A DNA stretch of 64,000 nucleotides from positions 1 through 64,000 of the forward strand of contig NZ_DAIOEU010000018.1 of the NCBI RefSeq assembly GCF_036746095.1, given 5' to 3'. Source of the DNA: Dyella_B sp036746095. Lineage in GTDB: Bacteria; Pseudomonadota; Gammaproteobacteria; Xanthomonadales; Rhodanobacteraceae. Shown piece after piece: positions 16,829-24,908 of the stretch (its first letter is position 1; the number at the start of each line of letters is the position of its first letter). A model generated the notes under the pieces. It ran no database searches and had not been told where the DNA came from. It worked only from the letters and a program-made list of their open reading frames with translations. The position numbers were made by a program, and so were the translations under genes.

Positions 16829-17683
16829 TTATCGGTCATTCGGATGCGCGAGCACGCGCTGCCGCTGCGTACCGAGTCCGTCGATGCCCAATTCGATCTT
16901 GTCGCCAGGACGCAGATACACCGGCGGTTTCAGGCCCAGGCCGACGCCGGAAGGCGTGCCCGTGCTGATCACGTCGCCGGGCAGCAACGTCATGTAGCGG
17001 CTGATGTAGCTCACCAATTGCGCCACGCCGAAAATCATCGTGCGCGTATTGCCGTTCTGGTAGCGATGCCCGTTCACTTCCAGCCACAGGCCGAGCTGCT
17101 GCGGATCGGACACTTCGTCGGTGGTGACCAACCAGGGGCCGATCGGGCCGAAGCTGTCGCAGCTTTTGCCCTTTACCCATTGGCCGCCATGTTCGAGCTG
17201 GAATTCGCGCTCGGAAAGATCGTTCACCACCACGTAGCCGGCCACGTGCGCCAGGGCGTTTTCCACGCTGACGCTGCGCGCGGTTTCGCCGATCACCACG
17301 CCGAGCTCCACTTCCCAGTCGGTTTTCACCGAGCCTTGCGGAATGATCACATCGTCGTTGGGGCCGTTGAGGGCGCTGGTGGCCTTCATGAAAAGAATCG
17401 GCTGCTCCGGAATCGGTGCGCCGGTTTCGGCCGCGTGCTCGCTGTAGTTGAGCCCCACGCAGATGAATTTGCTGACGTGCGCCACCGGCGCGCCGTAGCG
17501 GTGCTCGCCGGAAACCAGCGGCAAGCTGCGCGGATCGATCGCGGCAAGCCGTGCGCGGCCTTCGCGGCTGAGCGCTTGCGCATCGATGTCAGCGATGACG
17601 GCAGACAGGTCGCGCAGTGCGCCGTCCTGGTCGATCAGGCCGGGCTTTTCCTGGCCGGCGGTGCCATAGCGTACGAGTTTCAT
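16829..17683 (-). CDS. 2,4-diketo-3-deoxy-L-fuconate hydrolase, FAH family
   Basis: A 284-residue fumarylacetoacetate-hydrolase family enzyme: FICVGLNYSEHAAETG, the metal ligands in DWEVELGVVIGE, then VVNDLSEREFQLE and STGTPSGVGLG. It would cleave the diketo acid made by the adjacent SDR enzyme into pyruvate and L-lactate. It is 15 bp after the SDR gene and 54 bp before fucD. FAH enzymes act on several diketo acids; the neighbours decide the assignment. Confidence 0.88.
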   Translation of the reverse strand: MKLVRYGTAGQEKPGLIDQDGALRDLSAVIADIDAQALSREGRARLAAIDPRSLPLVSGEHRYGAPVAHVSKFICVGLNYSEHAAETGAPIPEQPILFMKATSALNGPNDDVIIPQGSVKTDWEVELGVVIGETARSVSVENALAHVAGYVVVNDLSEREFQLEHGGQWVKGKSCDSFGPIGPWLVTTDEVSDPQQLGLWLEVNGHRYQNGNTRTMIFGVAQLVSYISRYMTLLPGDVISTGTPSGVGLGLKPPVYLRPGDKIELGIDGLGTQRQRVLAHPNDR

Positions 17684-17698
17684 GGCGTGTCTCTTGGA

Positions 17699-18445
17699 TC
17701 AGTTGGACCAGCCGCCGTCGATGACGTGCACGGTGCCGGTGGTGAAGGACGATTCGTCGGAGGCGAGATACAGCGCCAGCGCGGCGATTTCTTCGGGCTC
17801 GCCCAGGCGGCCCATCGGCTGGCGCTGCACGAAGCTGCGCCAGTTGCTGTCTTCATCGCCAGCCAGCGCACGCACGCGATCGCCGAGCGAGGGCGTTTTC
17901 ACCGTGCCGGGGCAGATCGCATTGCAGCGCACGCCGCGCGTGACGTAGTCGGCGGCGATCGAGCGGGTGAGACCGATCACGGCCGCTTTCGTCGCGGTGT
18001 AGGCGAAGCGGTTCGGCACGCCCTTGATGCTGGAAGCCACCGACGACATGTTGATGATGCTGCCCTTGCCACGCTCGAGCATGCTGGGCAGCACGGCTTT
18101 GCAAAGATGGAACATGCTGTCGACGTTGATGGCGAACGAGCGGCGCCAGCTCACCTCATCGGTATCCAGGATGGTGCCGGCGTGCACGTAGCCGGCGCAG
18201 TTGAACAGCACGTCGAACGGTGCGCTTTCGGTGACCAGCGCCTGGATCTGCTCTGCTTGCGTCACATCGAGCGTACGCGTGGCGATCGACGCGTGCTCGG
18301 CGGCAAGGCTGGCCAGTGCCTCGGCGTTGATGTCGGTAGCCAGTATCTTCGCGCCTTCTTTTGCAAAGGCGAGCGCCGTCGCGCGGCCGATGCCGGCGCC
18401 TGCGGCGGTGATGAGTGCGTATTTGCCTGATAGGCGGCCGCTCAT
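17699..18445 (-). CDS. 2-keto-3-deoxy-L-fuconate dehydrogenase, SDR family
   Basis: A 248-residue classical short-chain dehydrogenase: cofactor motif AAGAGIGRA (near 14-22), NCAG near 81, catalytic Ser in NMSSVASS and YTATK (YxxxK). Asp in ATDIN after strand 2 suggests NAD+. It would oxidise C4 of 2-keto-3-deoxy-L-fuconate to the 2,4-diketo acid. The start at 18445 has AAGGAG upstream. The start overlaps the lactonase stop by 4 nt, so translation is coupled. Confidence 0.9.
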   Translation of the reverse strand: MSGRLSGKYALITAAGAGIGRATALAFAKEGAKILATDINAEALASLAAEHASIATRTLDVTQAEQIQALVTESAPFDVLFNCAGYVHAGTILDTDEVSWRRSFAINVDSMFHLCKAVLPSMLERGKGSIINMSSVASSIKGVPNRFAYTATKAAVIGLTRSIAADYVTRGVRCNAICPGTVKTPSLGDRVRALAGDEDSNWRSFVQRQPMGRLGEPEEIAALALYLASDESSFTTGTVHVIDGGWSN

Positions 18446-19377
18446 GGGTTTTTCTCCTTGCTTTGGTGCGCGAGCGAAGTCGCTGGGTCCTGGCTTTCGC
18501 CGGGACGAGGGTTCAAGGTCTTCGGCTGGGATTCCAGATCGACGTCCAGCGCATAAAAGCGCGCCGCATTGGCCGCAAACACTTGTGCCTGCGCGCCGCC
18601 CGCATAGCGCGCGGTCAAGATCATGGCGACGTGCAGCCAGTGCGCATAGCCGGCGCGCATGGTCACCACCGGCCAATCGCTGCCCCACATCAGGCGTTCG
18701 CTGCCGAAGTGCGCAAACAGGTCGGCGACATAGGGTTCGATGGCATCTTCATGCACCGGCTCGCCAAGCAGTGTAAGCAGGCCGGAAAACTTGCAATGCA
18801 GCGATGGATGCTGCGACAGCTCGTCGATCCAGCACGTCCACTGGTCGAAACGCCCATCATCGATCGCCGGCTTGCCGGCATGGTCCAGCACCACCTTCAA
18901 CTGAGGATGGCGCTTCAACCGCCGCAGCAGGGCAGGGAAATGACGCATGTCCACCAGTGCGTCGAAGCTGAGACCGGCATCCTGGATGCAATCGAACGCG
19001 CGATCGAGCGATGGTTTGGCCAGCCATTCCGGATCGGCAAGGTCCTGCGCCATCGGGCGCAAGCCGCGCAACAGGCCGTTGCCGTCGCGAACCAGCGCAT
19101 CGATGCTCGCTTCGACGTCGCTCGCTTCCATATCGACCCAGCCGACCACGCCTGCGATGCCGGCATCTTCACGCGCGAGCTCGAACAGATAGCGTGTTTC
19201 CGCTTCGGTCGGCGCCGCTTGCACCAGCACGCTGTATCGCACGCCGGCTGCCGTGCGCTGCGCACATAGATCACGTGGCAGAAACGCCCGTTGCAGCATG
19301 GCCGGCGCTTGCGCGAGCCAGCCGTAATCGCCGCGCTCGGGTTGCCAGTAATGCTGGTGGGCGTCGACGATGATCAT
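18442..19377 (-). CDS. L-fucono-lactonase, amidohydrolase family
   Basis: A 311-residue amidohydrolase-2 protein. The metal site opens with DAHQHYW (HxH) and continues with VVLDHAGKP and GSDWPV (Asp). It would open L-fucono-lactone to L-fuconate. The ATG at 19377 is inside the stop region of the upstream aldo/keto reductase gene (4-nt overlap). The last 30 residues (from LESQP; includes RPGESQDP) are not family-like. They are translated from a REP-like sequence at about 18480-18510, so the tail is probably an acquired extension. Confidence 0.87.
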   Translation of the reverse strand: MIIVDAHQHYWQPERGDYGWLAQAPAMLQRAFLPRDLCAQRTAAGVRYSVLVQAAPTEAETRYLFELAREDAGIAGVVGWVDMEASDVEASIDALVRDGNGLLRGLRPMAQDLADPEWLAKPSLDRAFDCIQDAGLSFDALVDMRHFPALLRRLKRHPQLKVVLDHAGKPAIDDGRFDQWTCWIDELSQHPSLHCKFSGLLTLLGEPVHEDAIEPYVADLFAHFGSERLMWGSDWPVVTMRAGYAHWLHVAMILTARYAGGAQAQVFAANAARFYALDVDLESQPKTLNPRPGESQDPATSLAHQSKEKNP

Positions 19378-20402
19378 GGCGTCGGCACGCTCTCCTGCAA
19401 CAGGCCGGCTTCGCGCAGGGCGCGCCATGCGTCGGCGGGAATGGAGGCCTGGATGCGTGCCGCAGCCTGGTCGACTTCCTCGATCGAACGCAAGCCGCAC
19501 ACCACGCTCGCCACCGCCGGATGCGCCAGCGGAAACTGCAAGGCTGCCGCGCCCACGTCGGTATGCGTGCGGGCGAACACGTCATAGAAGCGTTGTGCGC
19601 GCGCCACCGTTGCTTCATCGGCAGGCGCGTAGTTGTAGAACTTGCCAGGACCTTGTGCATCGCCAAGCAAGCCGGAGTTGTACGGCCCTGCGGCCAGCAC
19701 GGCGACACCGCGCGCTTGCGCCTGCGCCATCACGGCGTGGCTGTCTTGCTGCTCGAACAAGGTGTAGCGACCGGCGAGCATGATCACGTCGAGCGGAAAG
19801 CGTGGCATCACTTCCAGGCACACCGCTTCTTCGTTCACGCCAATGCCGATCGCGCTACACAAACCTTGTGCACGCAGTTCCGCCATCGCCGGCAGCGCTT
19901 CTTCCAGCGCCTGGCGCAAGATCGCTGCGTGATGCTCGCCATGCGTGAGTGCGCCAATGTCATGCAGCAGCAATGCGTCGATATGGTCGGTGCGCAAACG
20001 CTGCAGGCTTGCTTCGAACGAACGCAGCACACCGTCGCGGCTGTAGTCGAAGCGCGCGCGATGGCCGTCGACGATAAAGCCATCGCTGTGGCTGGTTTGT
20101 TGCGCATCGTCTTCGATCAGGCGTCCCACCTTGGTCGACACGGTAAAGCTCGTGCGCGGCACGCCGCTCAATGCGGTGCCGAGCCTGCTTTCGCTGAGGC
20201 CGTAGCCGTAGTAGGGCGCCGTATCGAAATGCCGGATGCCGCGTTGCCATGCATGCGCAATCGTGGCGGTGGCGGATGCATCGTCTACCGATGCGTACAG
20301 ATTGCCGACCGGTGCGCCGCCGAACGACAGCGCTGAAGCGAGCCAGGCATGTTTCCGAGTGCTGGCTTGGTCCAGATCCGGCTTGGTCGTTGATACCGCC
20401 AT
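19374..20402 (-). CDS. L-fucose dehydrogenase, aldo/keto reductase family
   Basis: A 342-residue AKR with FGGAPVGNLYASVDD, the active-site region FDTAPYYGYGLSE (Asp and Tyr), catalytic Lys in STKVG and the barrel strand IDALLLHDIG. It matches the D-threo-aldose/L-fucose 1-dehydrogenase subgroup and would oxidise L-fucose to the lactone with NAD(P)+. It is the first gene of the six-gene fucose operon running to 14250. Divergent from the kinase at 20748, with shared control region 20403-20747. Confidence 0.87.
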   Translation of the reverse strand: MAVSTTKPDLDQASTRKHAWLASALSFGGAPVGNLYASVDDASATATIAHAWQRGIRHFDTAPYYGYGLSESRLGTALSGVPRTSFTVSTKVGRLIEDDAQQTSHSDGFIVDGHRARFDYSRDGVLRSFEASLQRLRTDHIDALLLHDIGALTHGEHHAAILRQALEEALPAMAELRAQGLCSAIGIGVNEEAVCLEVMPRFPLDVIMLAGRYTLFEQQDSHAVMAQAQARGVAVLAAGPYNSGLLGDAQGPGKFYNYAPADEATVARAQRFYDVFARTHTDVGAAALQFPLAHPAVASVVCGLRSIEEVDQAAARIQASIPADAWRALREAGLLQESVPTP

Positions 20403-20493
20403 TCGTCCTCACGATGACTTGCTGAGCCGCCCACGGCAAGGCGGTTTCCTCGCCTTGCCATCCCCTTATCCGCGCATCATCGCGCATCTCTTT

Positions 20494-20526
20494 ACCTGTG
20501 TATATATAAACAATTGATTTACAGGT
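20494..20526. promoter_or_regulatory. inverted repeat upstream of the fucose operon
   Basis: ACCTGT (20494-20499) and ACAGGT (20521-20526) flank a very AT-rich 21-bp stretch (TATATATAAACAATTGAT within it). The position, about 90-120 bp upstream of the aldo/keto reductase start, suits an operator or promoter. Confidence 0.35.
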
Positions 20527-20564
20527 GCTGAGGCCTGTCCTTGTAGGCCAACTGAAAAAAGTTG

Positions 20565-20591
20565 TTGCAATTGGGTTTTGCTCGATCTAAA
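20565..20591 (+). promoter_or_regulatory. promoter block of kinase-receptor unit 1
   Basis: TTGCAA, 15 bp, TCTAAA. The same elements with identical spacing (TTGCGT-N15-TCTAAA) and a shared TTGC..CGATCTAAA block occur at 33525-33551, before the second unit. Conservation between two otherwise different leaders supports a promoter. Confidence 0.5.
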
Positions 20592-20747
20592 ACATATATG
20601 AAATTCCATTTTGCTAATGAACATGTGGCGGCGAGAGATCGCCAGGCGGGGGCGGGAGAAGGGCAGTCCTATGCGATTTTCGAGAGAAAGGCCCGGCCAT
20701 GGCGCCGTTTTGGGCGTTCCAGCACGTGGTGTCGAGGCCTGAACAAG

Positions 20748-21863
20748 ATGGCCGCGACCGCGCTACGGCTGGCTCCCCCGACCAATCACCGGATGGCTCT
20801 TGGCAATGCGGCTGCCGCAAACGGCTGCGAGGACAGCTTTCTGGCCGCCGATATCGGCGGTACCCATGCCCGGCTCGCCCTGATGACGCGCGCAACGGGG
20901 CAACTCCCGAGCATGGCCGCCTATCGGGTCTATCCATGTGCCGATCATCCTCATCTGGAAGACATCGTTCGTTGCTTCTGCGCTGATGTCGGGGTGCAGC
21001 CGCGCGAGCTGGTGCTGGCGTGCGCCGGCTACGTGCATGCCGGTTCGGTGATCAACAAAAACCTCGCATGGCCGGTGCTGTTGCATGCGCTGAAAGAGCG
21101 GTTGCGGCTGGACCGCGTCTGGTTCCTCAATGATCTGGAAGCGCTCACCTATGCCATCGGCCATGGGGCTGTGAACGATGCCGCCGTGCTGAAAGCGCCG
21201 ATGGCGAGCGAGGCCGTTGCCGGACCGGTGGTGGTGATTGGACCTGGCACCGGTCTTGGCGCTGCCGTATGGCTGCCAGGCAAACCGTCGCGCGTCATGG
21301 CCACCGAGGCCGGGCAGGCGCAACTGGCTGCGCGCATCGGCAGGGAGCAGCAGGTGCTGGCGCATCTGGCGCAGCCCGATACGCACGTCTCGTATGAAAC
21401 GGTGCTGTCAGGTCCTGGCGTACATCGCATCTACCTCGCGTTGTGCGCCATCCATGATCGCTATCCCTCCTTGCATGAGCCTTCTGCGGTAACCGCCGCG
21501 GCCATCGCCGGTCGCGACGAGATAGCGCGCGAAGCGCTCACTTTGTTCTGTGGCTGGCTAGGTTCGTTCGCGGCGGATCTGGCCATGCTCTACAGCGCCA
21601 CCGGCGGCATCCACCTCGCCGGTGGTTTTCTTTTTCAGATGACCGATTTCTTGCGCAGCAGCCCGGTGCTCGAGCGCTTTCTCGACAAGGGCGTGATGCG
21701 TCCGTTCTTGCAAAACGTACCGATCCGCGTGATCGACCACAGCCATCACGGCGTGATGGGCGCAGCAGGTTGGCACGTCGATACGCATAACGACGCTCGT
21801 ACGGGAGACGAGCGCAACGCCTGCATCGGCCACAACGATGCAGTTTTCACTCCAGGCCGCTGA
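20748..21863 (+). CDS. glucokinase-family hexose/GlcNAc kinase, copy 1
   Basis: A 371-residue Glk-family (not ROK) kinase: phosphate-1 motif AADIGGTHARLALM, VVIGPGTGLGAAVWLPG (phosphate-2), TEAGQAQLAA at the position of the Glk TEGGH motif, and LACAGYVHAGSVINKNLAWPV in the sugar-binding region. It phosphorylates a hexose in the cytoplasm. Glk-like proteins next to TonB receptors in X. campestris are assigned to N-acetylglucosamine use (NagK-II type), so GlcNAc is a plausible substrate, but this is inference. The start is uncertain: ATG 20748 or ATG 20793. The C-terminal 25 residues are poorly conserved. It is 44% or so similar by eye to copy 2 at 33703. Confidence 0.82.
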   Translation: MAATALRLAPPTNHRMALGNAAAANGCEDSFLAADIGGTHARLALMTRATGQLPSMAAYRVYPCADHPHLEDIVRCFCADVGVQPRELVLACAGYVHAGSVINKNLAWPVLLHALKERLRLDRVWFLNDLEALTYAIGHGAVNDAAVLKAPMASEAVAGPVVVIGPGTGLGAAVWLPGKPSRVMATEAGQAQLAARIGREQQVLAHLAQPDTHVSYETVLSGPGVHRIYLALCAIHDRYPSLHEPSAVTAAAIAGRDEIAREALTLFCGWLGSFAADLAMLYSATGGIHLAGGFLFQMTDFLRSSPVLERFLDKGVMRPFLQNVPIRVIDHSHHGVMGAAGWHVDTHNDARTGDERNACIGHNDAVFTPGR

Positions 21864-21932
21864 GCCGGTCGCGGGGACACTCGACAGCCTGGATCAACTA
21901 GCAGAAGTACTTAAGCTCGGGGAGAGTAAGGT

Positions 21933-24569
21933 ATGACGTTTCGCAGGTCGGTTTTGACCGTAAGCATTCTTTGTGGGTTGAGTCTCGGAGTTCACGCGCA
22001 GGACGCGGCACAAAACACCAGCAGCACCACCAACAACACCTCGTCACAACAGCAGCGCGAGAAAGACACCAAGACGCTGCAGGCGGTCGTCGTCACCAGC
22101 TATCGCGGCAGCTTGGACAAGGCGCTGAACATCAAGCGCGAAGCCGGCGCCATCGTGGATGCCATCAGCGCGGTGGATATCGGCAAGTTCCCCGATACCA
22201 ACGCGGCCGAATCGCTGGCGCATCTGCCTGGCATCACGGTCGATCGCCAGTTTGGCGAAGGCGAGAAAGTAAGCATCAACGGCACTGATCCGGCATTGAA
22301 CCGTGTGTTGCTCAATGGACAGACCATCGCCTCCGGCGACTGGGGCGGCAACCCTACCGACACCAGCGGGCGCACCTTCAACTACACCCTGCTGTCGCCG
22401 GAAATCATCGACACGATGGAAGTGTACAAGTCGCCCGAAGCGCGCATCGACGAGGGCAGCATCGGCGGCACGGTGATCATCAAGACGCGCAAGCCGCTGG
22501 ATCTTCCTGCCAACACGCTGCGCGGTTCGGCCGGCTACAACTACAACGATCGCTCGGGGCAGGGCAATCCGCGTGGCTCGGTGCTGTATAGCTGGAAGAA
22601 CAGCAGCGATACCTTCGGCGCGTTGCTCTCGGTCACGCATGACAAGGAAAACCTGTCGCGCGCAGGTGTCGAGTTCTTCGGCTACACCACCGGTAGCGGC
22701 ATTCCCGGCACGGCTGCCGTTACCGGCAGCGGCGACGTGGCAACGGCGAAGTTGCCAGTCGGTATCAACAGCTCCTACTTCCAGCAGACGCGTGAGCGCA
22801 ACGGCTTGCAGACGGCGTTGGAATGGCGTCCGAACGACAAGAACGAATTCAACCTCACCGGCCTTTACATCAAGGGCACGTACAACAACTACAGCGAATC
22901 GGAGTACGTGTGCCCTGGTTGCGGCGACCTAAACAAGATCACCGCGGCGAACGTCAACAGCGGCTACATAACCTCGGCAACGGTATCGCCGAACACCGGC
23001 AACGGCCAGCCTTACGCCGAGCTGGACGCGAACTACCGCGTCTCCCACGTCGACACCAAGAGCCTCAACCTCAAGCACGATTACTACGGTGACGTGTGGG
23101 CCTTCGAAAGCCAGGTTGGCTACACAAGCGCCAGCGGCGGCAAGGATCCCGAGTACCTGATGAAGTACCTGCTGCAATCAGGCGGCTATAACTTTGCGTA
23201 CAACGGCGTCAACACCAGCGTCAATTATGACGATCCAAGCGCCAGCAATTGGGGCCTGAAAGCGGGACAGCAGGCAGGAGGCATCGGCTACCAGCGCACC
23301 GGCGATCGCGAGAAATACGCACAGTTCGATGCTACGCGCGATTTGAGCTGGGGGCCGTTCAACGAAGTGTTGCTGGGCGCCAAGTACCTGGACCACGACA
23401 ACGACACCAATGCGTACGGCAATTCGATCTACGCTACCAACAATATCCTGCTGACACAGTTCAATCCGGGTGGCACGCCCAATGGCCTGTTCGACGGCCT
23501 TGGCGTCGGCGGCAATCTCACCAACTGGGCCACCGCTGATCTTGGCGACGTGCAGAGTTACCTCAAGTCGCTGCCGCAGGGTGCTTACCGCATCGACTAC
23601 GGTTCGTCGTTCAACGTGCGTGAAGTCACCAAGGACGTGTATGCGCAGCTCAACTTCAAGAGCGACATCGGCCTGCGTGGCAACTTCGGCCTGCGCTATA
23701 TCGACACCATCGATCATGCGTACTACTGGAACAGCCCCGACAACGGCACCACCTGGGATCAGGCCAGCAAGAGTTCCAGTTTCAAGCGGCCGTTGCCCAG
23801 CGTCAACCTGATCTACGATCTGGACAGCGACAAGGTGCTGCGTTTCTCGGCCTCGAAGGTGATTGCGCGTCCGCGTTATTCCGATCTTGCCGGCTCCTAC
23901 AGCATCGACGACAGCCAGCACACGGCAAGCGGCGGCAATCCGAACCTGCGTCCGTACCAGTCGACCAACTTCGACTTCTCCGCCGAGTGGTATTTCGCGC
24001 CGACCAGCTTGTTGTCTACCGAGTTCTTCTATCGCCACATCGGCACTTACATCATCACCAAGACGACCGATCAGCAGCTGTATGACGTAACCACCAACCA
24101 GGTGGCGACCTACAGCGTCAGTTCGCCAGTCAACGCCGCCAACGCCGACGTCCGTGGCATCTCGCTGCTCTATCAGCAGGAACTCGGCCTGGGCTTTGGC
24201 GTGCAGACCAACTTCACCTATGCGCACGCCAATACCACCAACGACTACAACATGCCGTACCTGTCGCGCGACACGATCAACATCATTCCGTACTACGAGC
24301 ATGGTCCGTGGTCGGCGCGCGTCAACTACAGCTATCGCTCGCCGTACTTCACCCAGGTTGGCCGCCTGGATTCGCAAGTATTCACAGATGGCTACAAGGA
24401 ACTGGACTTCACCGTCGCCTACCAGCTCAACAGTTGGATGGGCGTGACGGCCAGCGCCACCAACCTGCTCGATTCCACCTACTACTGGTACAACGGCGTG
24501 AAGTACGCGCCGATCGGCATGTACAAGAACGGCCGCACGTTCTCGCTGGGGGTGAACTTCAAGCTTTGA
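21933..24569 (+). CDS. TonB-dependent receptor, Xanthomonas/Caulobacter type, copy 1
   Basis: An 878-residue outer-membrane receptor. A signal peptide (to about residue 22, GVHAQ) is followed by a Gln/Thr/Asn-rich linker, the TonB-box-like TLQAVVVTSY, the plug domain (DAISAVDIGKFPDTNAAESL; LNGQTIASGDW) and a 22-strand-type barrel rich in aromatic turns ending FSLGVNFKL. Members import glycans or oligosaccharides using proton motive force through TonB. It is 69 bp after kinase 1 with GGGGAGAG before the ATG; a strong terminator follows at 24582. It probably imports a glycan trimmed by the enzymes encoded downstream. Confidence 0.92.
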   Translation: MTFRRSVLTVSILCGLSLGVHAQDAAQNTSSTTNNTSSQQQREKDTKTLQAVVVTSYRGSLDKALNIKREAGAIVDAISAVDIGKFPDTNAAESLAHLPGITVDRQFGEGEKVSINGTDPALNRVLLNGQTIASGDWGGNPTDTSGRTFNYTLLSPEIIDTMEVYKSPEARIDEGSIGGTVIIKTRKPLDLPANTLRGSAGYNYNDRSGQGNPRGSVLYSWKNSSDTFGALLSVTHDKENLSRAGVEFFGYTTGSGIPGTAAVTGSGDVATAKLPVGINSSYFQQTRERNGLQTALEWRPNDKNEFNLTGLYIKGTYNNYSESEYVCPGCGDLNKITAANVNSGYITSATVSPNTGNGQPYAELDANYRVSHVDTKSLNLKHDYYGDVWAFESQVGYTSASGGKDPEYLMKYLLQSGGYNFAYNGVNTSVNYDDPSASNWGLKAGQQAGGIGYQRTGDREKYAQFDATRDLSWGPFNEVLLGAKYLDHDNDTNAYGNSIYATNNILLTQFNPGGTPNGLFDGLGVGGNLTNWATADLGDVQSYLKSLPQGAYRIDYGSSFNVREVTKDVYAQLNFKSDIGLRGNFGLRYIDTIDHAYYWNSPDNGTTWDQASKSSSFKRPLPSVNLIYDLDSDKVLRFSASKVIARPRYSDLAGSYSIDDSQHTASGGNPNLRPYQSTNFDFSAEWYFAPTSLLSTEFFYRHIGTYIITKTTDQQLYDVTTNQVATYSVSSPVNAANADVRGISLLYQQELGLGFGVQTNFTYAHANTTNDYNMPYLSRDTINIIPYYEHGPWSARVNYSYRSPYFTQVGRLDSQVFTDGYKELDFTVAYQLNSWMGVTASATNLLDSTYYWYNGVKYAPIGMYKNGRTFSLGVNFKL

Positions 24570-24581
24570 GTTTCGCAGTAC

Positions 24582-24629
24582 CGATCGCGGACAGCTCTCT
24601 TCCCCTTACTGCCGCGATCGGTTTTTTTT
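24582..24629 (+). terminator. intrinsic terminator after receptor 1
   Basis: Perfect 10-bp stem CCGATCGCGG / CCGCGATCGG followed immediately by T8. It closes the kinase-receptor unit and separates it from the glycosidase genes. Confidence 0.9.
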
Positions 24630-24654
24630 CTTTATCTGCCACAGATTCACTGCG

Positions 24655-24773
24655 CGTCATTCCGGCGAACGCCGGAATCCAGTGAAATACGTCGTGCGAA
24701 GCACTCAAAACCTTATATATCGTGTGCTTCGCATGTCATTTTCGACTGGATTCCGGCGTTCGCCGGAATGACG
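24655..24773. repeat. paired REP element (BIME-like), copy 1
   Basis: Two outward copies of the palindrome CATTCCGGCGAACGCCGGAA in inverted orientation enclose about 65 bp. The core TGCGAAGCACTCAAAACC recurs, in reverse orientation, in the element at 50477-50637. Confidence 0.8.
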
Positions 24774-24908
24774 AATGAGGGTTTTCGTCGAAGGCTGGCT
24801 TGTGATCTTTTCCGAAATCTCGCAAAGCCAGTTATGAAACTCGTTACTTGTCATCGTGCAGGGTGCTGGCATGATGGGCCATTCACATCGGATCGGAGAG
24901 GGTCGAGC

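Larger units (their letters stand above)
20403..20747. other. divergent control region between fucose operon and kinase-receptor unit
   Basis: 345 bp, AT-rich for this genome, with no gene. It holds the inverted repeat at 20494-20526, the promoter block at 20565-20591 shared with the second kinase unit, and an ATATATGAA half-site at 20595-20603 that matches the left arm of the palindrome at 33578-33602. Confidence 0.55.

Noticed and set aside
16448..18430. A 660-codon plus-strand frame over the FAH and SDR genes
   Set aside because: Antisense shadow of three well-supported genes; composition (Ala/His/Arg) is non-native.
24655..24773. A CRISPR array or an insertion-sequence end
   Set aside because: Only two inverted arms occur per site with no regular direct repeats, no spacers and no transposase; the layout matches REP pairs.
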